Below, piece after piece: positions 26,291 through 36,000 of a DNA stretch of 64,000 nucleotides. The position numbers were made by a program, and so were the translations under genes. The DNA is from Coriobacteriaceae bacterium (GTDB lineage Bacteria; Actinomycetota; Coriobacteriia; Coriobacteriales; Coriobacteriaceae), in assembly GCA_025757745.1 (NCBI GenBank), contig CP107217.1:1860001-1924000 (forward strand), in the 5' to 3' direction. Position 1 is the first letter of the stretch; every line of letters starts with the position of its first letter. The notes under the pieces were generated by a model, which was given only the letters and a program-made list of their open reading frames with translations, made no database searches and was not told the DNA's origin.

Positions 26291-27325
26291 ATGTCCGAAT
26301 CCACGAGAAGTCGCACCAATAACTCGGAGGCTATCGTGCACGAAGAAATAATCAACTTGATCGACTCTCCGGAGCTGCGAAAGCATTTGCTGCATAATCC
26401 GCAGCTACTGAGTGGCGATCATTACGCGCAAATCATCGGTGGCGCGTCGATAGAAATCAACCGCAAACGAGAGATGCTCAGCAGGCTGGTTGCTGCCGAG
26501 CGCAGCTCGTCAGACGAAACCTTTGATTGGTACGGACCAGAAATTTGTATCGACTACATCGATGACTGCCTGAACGCGCTAAAGGCCGTCGACGGAAACA
26601 GGAAAGTTCTGCTTATTAGCGAAATTAGCTTTGTCGACAACGAAGCGGAATCCGCCATCACGCATGGCCCCTTCCCCGTAGCATCGTGGCAGGCAGCCCT
26701 TGCGGCAATGAAGGCATACGCAGACAAGTGGAGCGAAATGACAGACCTGTCGTCCTCATACTGGATGATCGAGCTGTTCAACCTTGCCAACGACCCGAGC
26801 TGCTCATATCCATACGACGGCTTTCTGCAGCCGGACTACACTTACTACGCCAATGCCGCGGGCGAAATTCAATACATCTGCAGGGAAGAAGAGGGTGAAT
26901 GCGGCGAGGTGCTCGACTGCATTGTGGGTGGAATCTTTGGCCCGTGGTTCAAGGGGGCATATGTCGACCTGCCCACGCCGTACAGAAAGGGCGACATTCT
27001 TGAGATCGACTGCAGGCCATGGGCGCCGGGACCCTGTTATTGCCTGGTAGCAAACTCGAAATTGGACTGCCTGTACCTCGATGCCGATGGGCAGATTAGC
27101 TGCGGCTCTATCCCCTACGGCAGTTGCTTTGCCGGATGGGCGCATACGAACCTGATGCTGTCGCCCGTATTCAGAGCGAGAAAGGTAACGCAGCCCTTGC
27201 CGAAAGAATACGCAACCCTGCAAGCGATCGAGCTGAACCGGATAGAAGACCTGTTAGAAGAGTGCTCCAGTCACAAGGAGACGGAGCCTATTTGGCTGGA
27301 CATATATCGGCATCGCGCTCGATGA
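26291..27325 (+). CDS. Unknown protein equal to the N module of the fused paralog
   Basis: 344 residues, starting 8 nt after the previous stop with AGAGG before the ATG. It resembles residues 1-340 of the protein at 22873-24987: LIDSPELRKHL, a 'RKREML' segment, LLISEIS, GPFPVASWQAALAAMKAY, and DLPTPYRKGDILEIDCRP (near 226). It is more diverged than the C-module pair. It has more cysteines than its paralog, including GECGEVLDC and DCRPWAPGPCYC. No known domain was recognised. Gene order here is C then N, the reverse of the fused gene. Confidence 0.78.
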   Translation: MSESTRSRTNNSEAIVHEEIINLIDSPELRKHLLHNPQLLSGDHYAQIIGGASIEINRKREMLSRLVAAERSSSDETFDWYGPEICIDYIDDCLNALKAVDGNRKVLLISEISFVDNEAESAITHGPFPVASWQAALAAMKAYADKWSEMTDLSSSYWMIELFNLANDPSCSYPYDGFLQPDYTYYANAAGEIQYICREEEGECGEVLDCIVGGIFGPWFKGAYVDLPTPYRKGDILEIDCRPWAPGPCYCLVANSKLDCLYLDADGQISCGSIPYGSCFAGWAHTNLMLSPVFRARKVTQPLPKEYATLQAIELNRIEDLLEECSSHKETEPIWLDIYRHRAR

Positions 27326-27820
27326 TAAATAAATAGATAAAGATTAAGGGCGAGAACGAAGCAGCAGCAATCATTACAGGGCCGCCAGACATATGGCCTG
27401 AAATCTACAAAGTGCAAGGTGGCACCCTCGCAGCCTTCAGAAGACAGTATTCCAAGCCCTTGATCCCATCACCGTATATAACTGGATGCATTTCATTTCA
27501 CGTGAAGGACATCTTGTTTTCAACTCGCATCCTCAGACGCGCATAGCGCATCGACAAATTACTAATTGCAGCGCAAGCTCTCTATTTACTCCTCTGTCGC
27601 TTTAGATGGTGGGGTTGCGAGCAATATAGCGAGCCATTAGTCAAACCTGTAACCTTACGGAAAATCGCCAAGTCAAAACCAAAAGCACCTGTCAGGAAGT
27701 CCGTTCATGCAATGAAAAGCAGGTTGAGATGAATTACTATAGTTAAACGAACGCTGGGGATTGGCAAGGCGATTCCCAAACCATAACCGCAAGGGACACT
27801 TAGGTAAAGGAAACGAACCA
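27326..27820 (+). other. 495-bp AT-richer intergenic region
   Basis: Holds the start-less frame at 27337-27546 and no other gene I can support. Composition shifts towards AT here and stays so through the restriction-modification genes, which suggests the left boundary of transferred DNA lies in this stretch. Confidence 0.5.
27337..27546 (+). pseudogene. Possible gene remnant without start codon
   Basis: An open frame of 69 codons between two stops, with no ATG or GTG near its 5' end. It reads as a plausible protein (ITGPPDIWPEIYKVQGGTLA, then AAFRRQYSKPLIPSPYI). It may be the tail of a lost gene next to the transferred restriction system. No family recognised. Confidence 0.3.
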
Positions 27821-28960
27821 ATGCCGCAACAGCAACAATTGCAGTTAGAAAATGTCGTAAATGGTTATACAGAAAAAGATTATCTCACCAAGCAAATAGT
27901 CACCTATTTGGGGAACAAGCGGTCGCTTCTCCCTCTAATCGATTATGCAACCGGGCTAGTGTCCAAGGAACTAGGCACCGATCAACTTTCCTTCCTTGAC
28001 GTGTTCTCTGGCTCGGGAATCGTCTCAAGATTTTTCAAAACAAAAGCGAACTACTTAATGTCCAATGACTTAGAGCCCTACGCGGAAATCATTAACCGCT
28101 GTTATCTCTCCACCTATACGAACGAACTATGGGATGAACTAGTTACTAGTTATCAACAGCTAACCCAACTCATCGAGAAGGAATGGGTTAGCGATGGCTT
28201 TATTGCTGAATTGTATGCGCCAAAAGACGACAACAATATCATGAGGGGTGAGAGAGCCTTTTACACGAGGAGAAACGCTGAATATCTGGACACCGCGAGA
28301 AAGGCAATAGCGAAGCTGCCCCCATCGAAGCAATTTTTTTTCTTGGCTCCCCTTCTATCAAGTGCCTCCATTCACGTAAACACATCGGGAGTATTCAAAG
28401 GCTTTTATAAGGACGCCAATGGGATTGGCTGTTTCGGGGGCCGAGGGAAAAATGCGCTGTCTCGTATTCTAGGAAATATCGAAGTCGAATTACCAACCCT
28501 ATCTCCACATGAGTGCGAGATTAACGTAACGAGACTGGAAGCATGCGATGCCATCCGCGAGGCTCCGCATGTAAATGTTGCATATTTCGACCCACCCTAC
28601 AACCAGCATCCATACGGATCGAATTACTTCATGCTAAACCTGCTGACACGCTACGAGCGGCCACAAGACATCAGCACAGTATCTGGAATCCCTAAAGAAT
28701 GGAACCGCTCCAATTTCAATAAAAAGGCGAAAGCGAAAACTGAGCTTTTCCAAATCATTGAAAAATGCGACGCCGATTTCATACTAGTTTCGTACAACAG
28801 CGAGGGTTTTATTGAATATGACGATTTTATTACTTTTATGAGCACGCTTGGTGATTTACGAGTAATAGAAACTGACTACAATACGTTTAGAGGCTCTAGA
28901 AATCTTCGGCAGCGAGATATCCACGTGAAAGAGTATCTCTTCCTTTTAAGGAGAAACTAA
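27821..28960 (+). CDS. DNA adenine N6-methyltransferase (D12/Dam-like, alpha class)
   Basis: 379 residues. TYLGNKRSLLPLI (29-40) and FLDVFSGSG (58-66, motif I, SAM binding) are near the N-terminus; YFDPPYNQHPYGSN (motif IV DPPY at 257-260, catalytic) comes after a long target-recognition segment. This order is that of alpha-class D12 enzymes. I chose the ATG at 27821, with AAAGGA about 9 nt upstream, over an earlier TTG. The gene abuts an EcoRI-like endonuclease (1 nt gap) and should protect the host at the same site, predicted GAATTC. Codon use is AT-richer than neighbouring genes. Confidence 0.9.
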   Translation: MPQQQQLQLENVVNGYTEKDYLTKQIVTYLGNKRSLLPLIDYATGLVSKELGTDQLSFLDVFSGSGIVSRFFKTKANYLMSNDLEPYAEIINRCYLSTYTNELWDELVTSYQQLTQLIEKEWVSDGFIAELYAPKDDNNIMRGERAFYTRRNAEYLDTARKAIAKLPPSKQFFFLAPLLSSASIHVNTSGVFKGFYKDANGIGCFGGRGKNALSRILGNIEVELPTLSPHECEINVTRLEACDAIREAPHVNVAYFDPPYNQHPYGSNYFMLNLLTRYERPQDISTVSGIPKEWNRSNFNKKAKAKTELFQIIEKCDADFILVSYNSEGFIEYDDFITFMSTLGDLRVIETDYNTFRGSRNLRQRDIHVKEYLFLLRRN

Positions 28961-28961
28961 A

Positions 28962-29669
28962 ATGGCACATAAAGATGACCTGCGTGAATCTAGAAAAGGA
29001 ACGGTTATTAACAAGACCTCGAGCAGGCAAGAAAAAGCAATGACAAGGGCCGTCGAAGCAGTTAGAGTGAATCTAGAGTCCGCCTTTCCGGGTATTAGCA
29101 TCGAATGGAAAAAACGCATTTATCTTAAAGAGGTTACGGCGCACATCAATGAGGCTTTTCCTGAAGTCGACACCTTTTACTATCAAGATTCGTCATTCAT
29201 GACTCCCGACGGCGGTTTTCTATATCTTGTCTCAAAAGATGGAAAACGTTTCCCCATCTTAATCGGCGAAAAGAAAAACCAGGGGACAAATGACCTTCGC
29301 GCAGCAGAGGGTAAAAGCAAGCAGGCTAAAGGTAACGCAATCGAGCGCCTGGGGAAAAACGTTATTGGACTCAGAGCATTGATGGCAGATGAAGATATTT
29401 TTCCTTTTGTTTGCTTTGGAGATGGCTGCGATTTTGCAGCAGACTCAAGCATACTAGACCGGGTGGTTACAATTGCAATATTTGGAGAATTAAACAAGGT
29501 CTATCTTCATGATGTTGCAAACTTACCGCAGTTCAAAAGAGGAACGTTTTATTTCCGCGCCGAAGAGTGGACGGAAAACGAAATGTATGACAGATTCTAT
29601 GAAATCGCCAAGCGCTCTATCCATTACTACTTCTCGAAATACGGAGAGAACTGCTTTTTCAATGACTAG
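28962..29669 (+). CDS. EcoRI-like type II restriction endonuclease
   Basis: 235 residues. It carries the EcoRI catalytic pattern: PDGG (Asp83) and IGEKKNQG (Glu103, Lys105), matching EcoRI Asp91, Glu111, Lys113. GNAIERLGKN (124-133) matches EcoRI GNAIERSHKN, whose Glu144 and Arg145 contact the GAATTC bases. FPFVCFGDGCDF matches FPYVLFLEGSNF. It is shorter than EcoRI (277), mostly near the C-terminus. AAGGAG for this gene lies inside the end of the methyltransferase gene, so the pair is co-expressed. No controller (C) protein gene is seen. Confidence 0.9.
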   Translation: MAHKDDLRESRKGTVINKTSSRQEKAMTRAVEAVRVNLESAFPGISIEWKKRIYLKEVTAHINEAFPEVDTFYYQDSSFMTPDGGFLYLVSKDGKRFPILIGEKKNQGTNDLRAAEGKSKQAKGNAIERLGKNVIGLRALMADEDIFPFVCFGDGCDFAADSSILDRVVTIAIFGELNKVYLHDVANLPQFKRGTFYFRAEEWTENEMYDRFYEIAKRSIHYYFSKYGENCFFND

Positions 29670-29717
29670 CCATCCGACAGGCTACCGCTCATCCATATAA
29701 AACCATTTAAATCACAT

Positions 29718-29754
29718 TTAAGCCCTCAAAACACGGCAGACCACGAGGGCTTAA
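29718..29754. repeat. Hairpin downstream of the restriction endonuclease
   Basis: A 10-bp perfect stem (TTAAGCCCTC / GAGGGCTTAA) with a 17-nt loop. There is no clear U-tract on either side. It may be a weak terminator or an end of the transferred segment. Confidence 0.5.
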
Positions 29755-29894
29755 GGTTATAGTTGTCTTACCGTTGAAATCCCGGCAACTATTACTTGCA
29801 GAATCTGTCAGACCCAGACGCAAACAATCACATGCCTCCATGATAGCCTGCCCGCATTACTGGCTCCCATAATTTGCTGTCAATACTCTTGGCC

Positions 29895-30725
29895 CTAGCC
29901 AAAGACTCGCACGCAGGCGGGATTTTCGCCATCGGAGCTCATACAGACCAGGACGTCCGCGTTGCAGTGGGTCTCGGCGAATGCCACATGGTTGTCTCGG
30001 CCCTCAGCCGCAAAGCAGCCCGCTAGAATTGCAGATGTCGGGCTGAGCATGTTACGTAGATCACGCAGGACAGCGTTTACCGGGCGGTTGTCGTCGAGCA
30101 TTTCGAGTCCGTCGATTGCGACTACGACGTCCTTTAGCACCGCCCTATTCCACGTCTGGTCGCCGAGCAACCAGCTCGTTAAAAGGTCCATGGTCATGTT
30201 GTCTTCGGCAAAGATGCCCAAGTTGCGCTGCTTGAGGCGCATCGTTGCTCGGATTCCCTCAACCTGTTGCTCCTCAAGATCTGCCGGCAGCTTGACGCCC
30301 ATCTCAGCGCGAATAAGCCGGGCGATCGCGTCCTCTTCACGCTCCCGAATCGGCATGTAGAGCACGGCGCATTGCTCACTCAGGCGCAAGGCCGCATACG
30401 CCAGCACGTTCGAGACATCTTCATGCGCGCCGCCAATCACGCTGAGCTTACCCAGCCCAACGCCGCCACCTAGGGCATCATCGACCGGCATGCCGGTCTT
30501 CAACACTCGCGGGGCTTCAAGCACCGACGTCTCCATAACGCGATCGAGCCCAGAAACCAGCCGACTGTGAAAACCGCTGAGGTCAAAACCCTCGTCATCA
30601 CGCTCTCCACGATTCCCGCCGCACCGATTCGCGGACGGCGACATCACGCCCGGGAAGCTCATCAGCTCGCCCATACTCGCAGAACGGCCAATTCGGTCGT
30701 CCCTGGAGTCCATCTTTAGCGTCAT
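29895..30725 (-). CDS. DnaB/RecA-like protein with a lost Walker A motif
   Basis: 276 residues from the ATG at 30725 (AGGAGGG upstream). Residues ~74-260 follow the DnaB C-terminal (RecA-fold) pattern: LKTGMPVDDALGGGVGLGKL, then SVIGGAHEDVSNVLAYAAL where a helicase has GxxxxGKT, so the Lys and Thr/Ser are absent. A Walker B-like strand VVVAIDGLEML is kept (about 200-210). It therefore probably does not hydrolyse ATP by the usual mechanism. It follows the RtcB gene by 10 nt in the same operon, which suggests a role linked to RNA repair, by inference only. Confidence 0.65.
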   Translation of the reverse strand: MTLKMDSRDDRIGRSASMGELMSFPGVMSPSANRCGGNRGERDDEGFDLSGFHSRLVSGLDRVMETSVLEAPRVLKTGMPVDDALGGGVGLGKLSVIGGAHEDVSNVLAYAALRLSEQCAVLYMPIREREEDAIARLIRAEMGVKLPADLEEQQVEGIRATMRLKQRNLGIFAEDNMTMDLLTSWLLGDQTWNRAVLKDVVVAIDGLEMLDDNRPVNAVLRDLRNMLSPTSAILAGCFAAEGRDNHVAFAETHCNADVLVCMSSDGENPACVRVFG

Positions 30726-30735
30726 CGCAACCCTC

Positions 30736-31833
30736 CTAACGCCTACCGCGCTTACCAGTAGCCTTAAAATTCCAAATCGGCTTGAGACGGTGAATAACAT
30801 CAACAGTCGGGTCCATGAGTCTCAGTACATCATCCGCAGGCTTATACGCTTCGGGCGACTCGTCGAGCGTCGTCTCGCATGCGCTTGGACAGTAGATGCC
30901 GGCATCGCGCATCTCGTTAACGAACGACCTGGTATCGAGCGTTTGGAACGCTTTGGTGCGGCTCATCGCACGACCCGTCCCATGCGGCGCCGAGCAGTTC
31001 CAGTCCTCGTTTCCCTTGCCGCGCGCAATAACGGCACCGTCGCGCATATTAAACGGAATCAGCACCATTTCGCCCGCATGAGCGCTAATAGCGCCCTTGC
31101 GAATCATGCCACCTTCCGAGATGTAGTTGTGCATGGTGGTAAAGCCGTCTCCATCGAGTCGAATTCCCGTACGCTCAACAATCTGTGCGACAATCGCCTT
31201 GCGGTTCTGGTTTGAAAAGCGCTGGCAGTTGTGCATATCGACGAGATACTCGGCAGAAAGATCATCCTCAAGATACTTAAGCTCGTCGGGGATATCTGCC
31301 GTGCACGTCTTCTGCGCCAGCGCCTGATGGTGCTCCGCCGTCTGCTTGCCCATGTTGCGCGAGCCGGTGTGCACGACCAGATATTGGCACCCATCCTCGT
31401 CCTCGTCGAGTTCAATGAAGTGGTTGCCGCCGCCCAACGTACCCATAGAGCGCTCAACCTTGCGCTTGTCCTGAAGCCAATCGCGCGACTCCATGTCAAA
31501 GTCCGCGAGTACGCAGGCAGGATCGCGATGAAGGCTAAAGCCCGTAGGCACCGCGCGCTTCACATCGCGATTGAACTGAATGAGGTCGTCGCGCGCGATG
31601 GTTTCCGCAAGCGGCACACAGTACATCCCGCATCCGATGTCGACCCCCACCAGGTTGGGAATCACCTCGTCGCCCAAGTTTGCCGTAAAGCCAATCACGC
31701 AGCCCTTGCCCTTATGGGCATCGGGCATGATGCGGATCTTGGCGCCTTCAAACGCCGGACAGTTGGAAATCTCCTCGATCTGCTTCTTGGTTGAATCCTC
31801 AAGATTCTCGGCAAAGACTTTGATGTCTGCCAT
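30736..31833 (-). CDS. rtcB: RtcB family RNA ligase
   Basis: 365 residues from ATG at 31833 (AGGAG upstream). RtcB joins RNA ends (3'-phosphate or 2',3'-cyclic phosphate to 5'-OH) using GTP and Mn2+. Seen are MPDAHKGKGCVIG, VGVDIGCGMYC (metal-binding Asp and Cys), GTLGGGNHFIEL, VVHTGSRNMGKQ, and near the C-terminus GNEDWNCSAPHGTGRAMSR, which holds the His that is guanylylated. It is shorter than E. coli RtcB (408), like many RtcB2-type proteins. It is divergent from a WYL regulator; in other bacteria rtc operons are also controlled regulons. Confidence 0.92.
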   Translation of the reverse strand: MADIKVFAENLEDSTKKQIEEISNCPAFEGAKIRIMPDAHKGKGCVIGFTANLGDEVIPNLVGVDIGCGMYCVPLAETIARDDLIQFNRDVKRAVPTGFSLHRDPACVLADFDMESRDWLQDKRKVERSMGTLGGGNHFIELDEDEDGCQYLVVHTGSRNMGKQTAEHHQALAQKTCTADIPDELKYLEDDLSAEYLVDMHNCQRFSNQNRKAIVAQIVERTGIRLDGDGFTTMHNYISEGGMIRKGAISAHAGEMVLIPFNMRDGAVIARGKGNEDWNCSAPHGTGRAMSRTKAFQTLDTRSFVNEMRDAGIYCPSACETTLDESPEAYKPADDVLRLMDPTVDVIHRLKPIWNFKATGKRGRR

Positions 31834-32055
31834 CGCATTTCTCCTGTTCTGATCCTTGTAAACCGGAACCGGCCCCAAGCCAATAGAGTGCATGTCACAC
31901 CAGCCAGCCAAACCGCCGATCTCCGTTTAACCACCTTTCGCCCTATTCGAGCTCTTATTGCTGCAAATACTACGGTCGCGCGGGCTACAATGAGTCCCAA
32001 TAACGGGTCTTGTTTTGTATCTTCGGCTGTTACCCTGCCGGCGAAAGGAGACAAC

Positions 32056-33066
32056 GTGGCGAACAGACCAAATCAAAAGCTCAGGCTTCTGTTCCTGCTT
32101 AAAACCTTGATGGAAAAGACCGACAGCACGCACGGGCTCACGACGCAGCAGATCATCGAGGAGCTCTCCTATCACGATCTCGAGGCCGAACGAAAGGCCA
32201 TCTATCGCGATCTGCAAACGCTTCGCGACTTTGGGCTCAACATCGACCAGCGCGGTGGCAAGGAATGGGCGCTGGTCTCACGCCCGCTCGACCTGCAAGA
32301 ACTCATCATGCTTGTTGACGCCGTGCAGAGTTCGCCGTTTTTGACCGATGAGTTGACCGACCACCTCATCGGCAAGCTGCAGAGTCTCGCCAGCCTGGGC
32401 GAACGCGGGCTTATGCACAAGCGCGTCGACGTGCCTTCGCGCGTGAAGATGCAAAACTCCGATGCTCTGCACAATATCGACCTTATCCAGCGAGCCATGC
32501 GCGAAAAGCGCAAGATCCGCTTCCGCTACTTCCACTACAACGCCGCCAAGCAAAAGGCCTTCAACCATGACGGAAAGACCTACGAGCTCACACCCGTGCG
32601 CCTTATCTACTCCGACGAACTCTATTACATGATTGGGTTTAGAGATAAATGGGCCAACGCCGGCTCGGACCATCAGCCGTTCACGCCTTATCGCGTCGAT
32701 CGCATGCTCGACGTTGCGGTATCCGAAGAGCCCGCGACCAGGGATCCGCGCATTACCGGCTATGTGCTCGAGGACCACGTTTCGCCATCGTTTGGAGTCT
32801 ATGCAGCCAATAAGACCGCCGTGGTGCTGGAACTCGACGACCGCGCGATGAATCCACTCATCGACAAGTTCGGACTGGACGCCGTTGTGTTTGAAAACCA
32901 GGATGGGCGCCTGTTAGCAACTGTCAAAGCCCCGCTGTCGCCGCAGTTCTTTGGCTGGCTGCTGCAGCTCAGCACCTTCATTAAGATTGTTCAGCCCCAA
33001 AGCGCCATCGATACGTATCTCAAATATCTCGACGACACTCGGGCACTTTACCAGGAAGACAGGTAA
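32056..33066 (+). CDS. WYL-domain transcriptional regulator
   Basis: 336 residues from a GTG at 32056 with AAAGGAG 5 nt upstream. The N-terminus is a winged HTH (LTTQQIIEELSYHDLEAERKAIYRDLQTLRDFGL). The middle contains IRFRYFHYN and YELTPVRLIYSDELYYMIGF (WYL-like, YYMIG core), followed by a WCX-type C-terminal part. WYL proteins commonly control DNA-repair, RNA-repair and defence genes in response to nucleic-acid ligands. It is 6 nt upstream of the helicase-nuclease gene and divergent from rtcB, so it may control both directions. Confidence 0.9.
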   Translation: MANRPNQKLRLLFLLKTLMEKTDSTHGLTTQQIIEELSYHDLEAERKAIYRDLQTLRDFGLNIDQRGGKEWALVSRPLDLQELIMLVDAVQSSPFLTDELTDHLIGKLQSLASLGERGLMHKRVDVPSRVKMQNSDALHNIDLIQRAMREKRKIRFRYFHYNAAKQKAFNHDGKTYELTPVRLIYSDELYYMIGFRDKWANAGSDHQPFTPYRVDRMLDVAVSEEPATRDPRITGYVLEDHVSPSFGVYAANKTAVVLELDDRAMNPLIDKFGLDAVVFENQDGRLLATVKAPLSPQFFGWLLQLSTFIKIVQPQSAIDTYLKYLDDTRALYQEDR

Positions 33067-33072
33067 TATTTC

Positions 33073-36000
33073 ATGGCTACAACCCCTAAATTCGATGAAT
33101 CGTTTAAGAACCTGAACCCAGAACAGCGCGAAGCCGTCGAATGCCTAGATGGCCCGCTGCTCGTCATTGCCGGTCCCGGCACCGGCAAGACGCAGCTACT
33201 GAGCCTGCGCGCGGCGAACATCCTGGCCGAATGCGATGTCGCCCCGCGCAACATCCTCTGCCTCACCTATACCGAGGCGGGCGCAGAAGCCATGCGCAAA
33301 CGCCTGATTGAGCTCATTGGGCGCGACGCCTACGGCATCGAAGTCAGTACGTTCCACGGATTTGCAAGCAGCATCAGGTCGCGCTATCCCGAGTACTTCA
33401 TGCGCCCTTCGACCGACACACTTGTTACCAGCCTGCACCAGCAAGAGATTTTTGATCGGCTGCTCAAATCGCTGCCCTTTTGGTCGCCCTTGGGCGGAGG
33501 GTCGCCCGATATGCCCGCGCAAAACATCGGCAAGATGATTGGCTTTGTCTCCAAGATCAAACGCAGTGGCGTGGACTACGACACGCTGGGCGCCATCGCG
33601 CAGCAGAATATCGACGCCGCTGCCTGGCTCACCGAGCATTCCGAGCTGCTTACGCTCGCCTGCGAAAGGGCAAGCGCCGCGTTGGCAGAACGCTTTGAGG
33701 AGGAGGTCGAGCGCGCCTGCGGCATGGCGCCCACATCGCTCACCCACCCGATCGAGTGCCCCGCCGGCACGTATGTGCCCTATATCCTTGCGCTGCGCGA
33801 TACCGTTCGCCGCACCGAGCTCATCGATGAGAAGGGCAAATCCTCGGGATACACCAGAGTGCGCGATGCCTTCTTTGGAGGCAGCAACTCTCAGGGACGC
33901 ACCTTTAAAATTGCGGAGCAGAGCGAGCGACTTAAGACCGCTTGCGACGTCGCGCGTCGCTACCAGAGCGAGCTCGACCAGCACCATCTCTACGATTACG
34001 ACGATATGATCGGCGATTTTGTCGACGCCGTCGAACACAATGACGCGTTGCGCCAAGTGCTCCAGGACACCTATACCTATATCCAAGTTGACGAGTTCCA
34101 GGACACCAACGGTGCCCAGATGCGCATCATCGAGCTGCTCTGCGACGGCGTTGATGCGCCCAATATCATGGCCGTCGGCGATGACGATCAGGCCATCATG
34201 CGTTTTCAGGGCGCCACGATCGAATGTGCCAACCAGTTTGCGGCCGAGTTTTCGCCCCGGAGCATCGTGCTCAAGACCAACTATCGCTCCACGCCCGCCC
34301 TCATTGAGCTTGGTCAAGCCATCGCACGGCAAATTGAATATCGCCTCGACGCCAGCTCGAATAAGTCAATCGAAGCCTCCAAGCCTCAGGGTGATCAGGT
34401 CGGCTTTAGCGAGAACGTCTACGCCGGCAAAGCCGAGGAATACGCCGCTGTCGCCGCGAGCATTAAGCAGCGGCTTGTTAATCACTATCTCGATGAATGC
34501 GAAGATCCCAACGAAGGAATTGCAGTCATCTCTGCTAAGCACGCCGCCTTGCGCTCGCTGATTCCCTTCCTCGTTAAGGAGAAGGTGCCCTTTTCGTATC
34601 GCGAGCGGCAGAATCTCTTTGCTTCCGAGCGTATGCAGACGATGCTGGCACTGTTGCGCTGCGTTACCGCGCTTGCTCGCGGGCAGAAGGAGCTCGCCTG
34701 TAGCTATCTTCCGCAGATTGTCTGTGCCGCCGAGCTGGGCGGCGACCATCCATCGTCCGTGACGTTCGCGCTCAGCGCAAAGCGCGAACATCGCGGCGAC
34801 TGGATGGCCGCCATGTGCGAGAGTAATAGCGCCCGCGTCAAAGAGCTGTACGACGACCTTATGCAGTGGGCGGCCGAGGCCGGCGCCTCCCCGGTCAGAG
34901 CGTTGCTCTTTAAGATTGCCAAACGCAGCCTTGACTATTATCAGGATCATAAAAAACAGGATCCGCTGGGCGCCGCCGAATTCAATGCCGGCATCCGCGC
35001 CCTACTCACCTTTGCTGAGGGTGAAATGGGCGACGCGCGCCGCATGGGACGCACGCTTCGCCTGCCCGATATTGTCGACAAACTCGACGCCGCGCAAAAG
35101 TTTGGCGTGAGCATCGACGCATCGATCGATCTTGGCACACCGGGAGCCGTTCGCCTTACTAGCGCTCACAGTTCGAAAGGTCTGCAGTTCGATTGCGTCT
35201 ACCTGCTCGACGCCGACAACTCCACCTGGCACAAAGGTGCTGGCGGCATGAGCTTGTACCCGTCCAATCTGCTTATTCGCGACGAAAAGGATGACGACGA
35301 TGCGCGCCGCCTGCTGTTTGTAGCCATTACGCGCGCTAAGCGACACCTCGAGCTGTACCGCGCCGGCGGATCGGCGCTGCAGGAGCTCACGGGGCTTATC
35401 GACTCTTGCGAGGTTTCTGCTGAAGCGGACCAGCTCAGTGCCGCCATCGAAACCGAATGGCGCGACAACTACGTGTTTGATACGCCCGAGCTCCGTGCGC
35501 TATTGGAGCCTCACACCGACGTAAAACACCTCTCTGCCACGGCACTCAACAACTTTGTGACCTACGAGCCTGGGTGTGCAAATACCCAGCACTTCCCCGA
35601 GAAGCAGATTGTGCGTCTGCCCACAGCGCCCACGATCCAAACCGAATTCGGCACTATCGTTCACGCGATGTTCGAAGAAATCGTTAATCGGATGGCAACC
35701 GATGGCGAGGCGGCAATTGAGACAATTGAGGCCGAGTATCGCCAGCAGATTTCGTGGCTCGATTTTGCCCCCGAGGACGTCCATCGCTATTCGGACCGCT
35801 TCGAACGCATTTGTCATGCATTCGTCCCTTGGCTTGTCGAGCACGTACGTGGCTACCGTTGCATCACGGAAGCGAACATGCAGTGTCTAACTGCCGGTGG
35901 AACTCCACTCTTTGGTTTTCTTGACCTGCTCCTCGTTGACGATGCAGCTAAGACGGTGCAGATCGTCGACTACAAAACTGGCTTTGGCAAAGAAGTCCCT

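Noticed and set aside
31986..31991. TACAAT as -10 box for the WYL gene
   Set aside because: No -35 hexamer at a suitable distance was found, so I did not list it as a feature.
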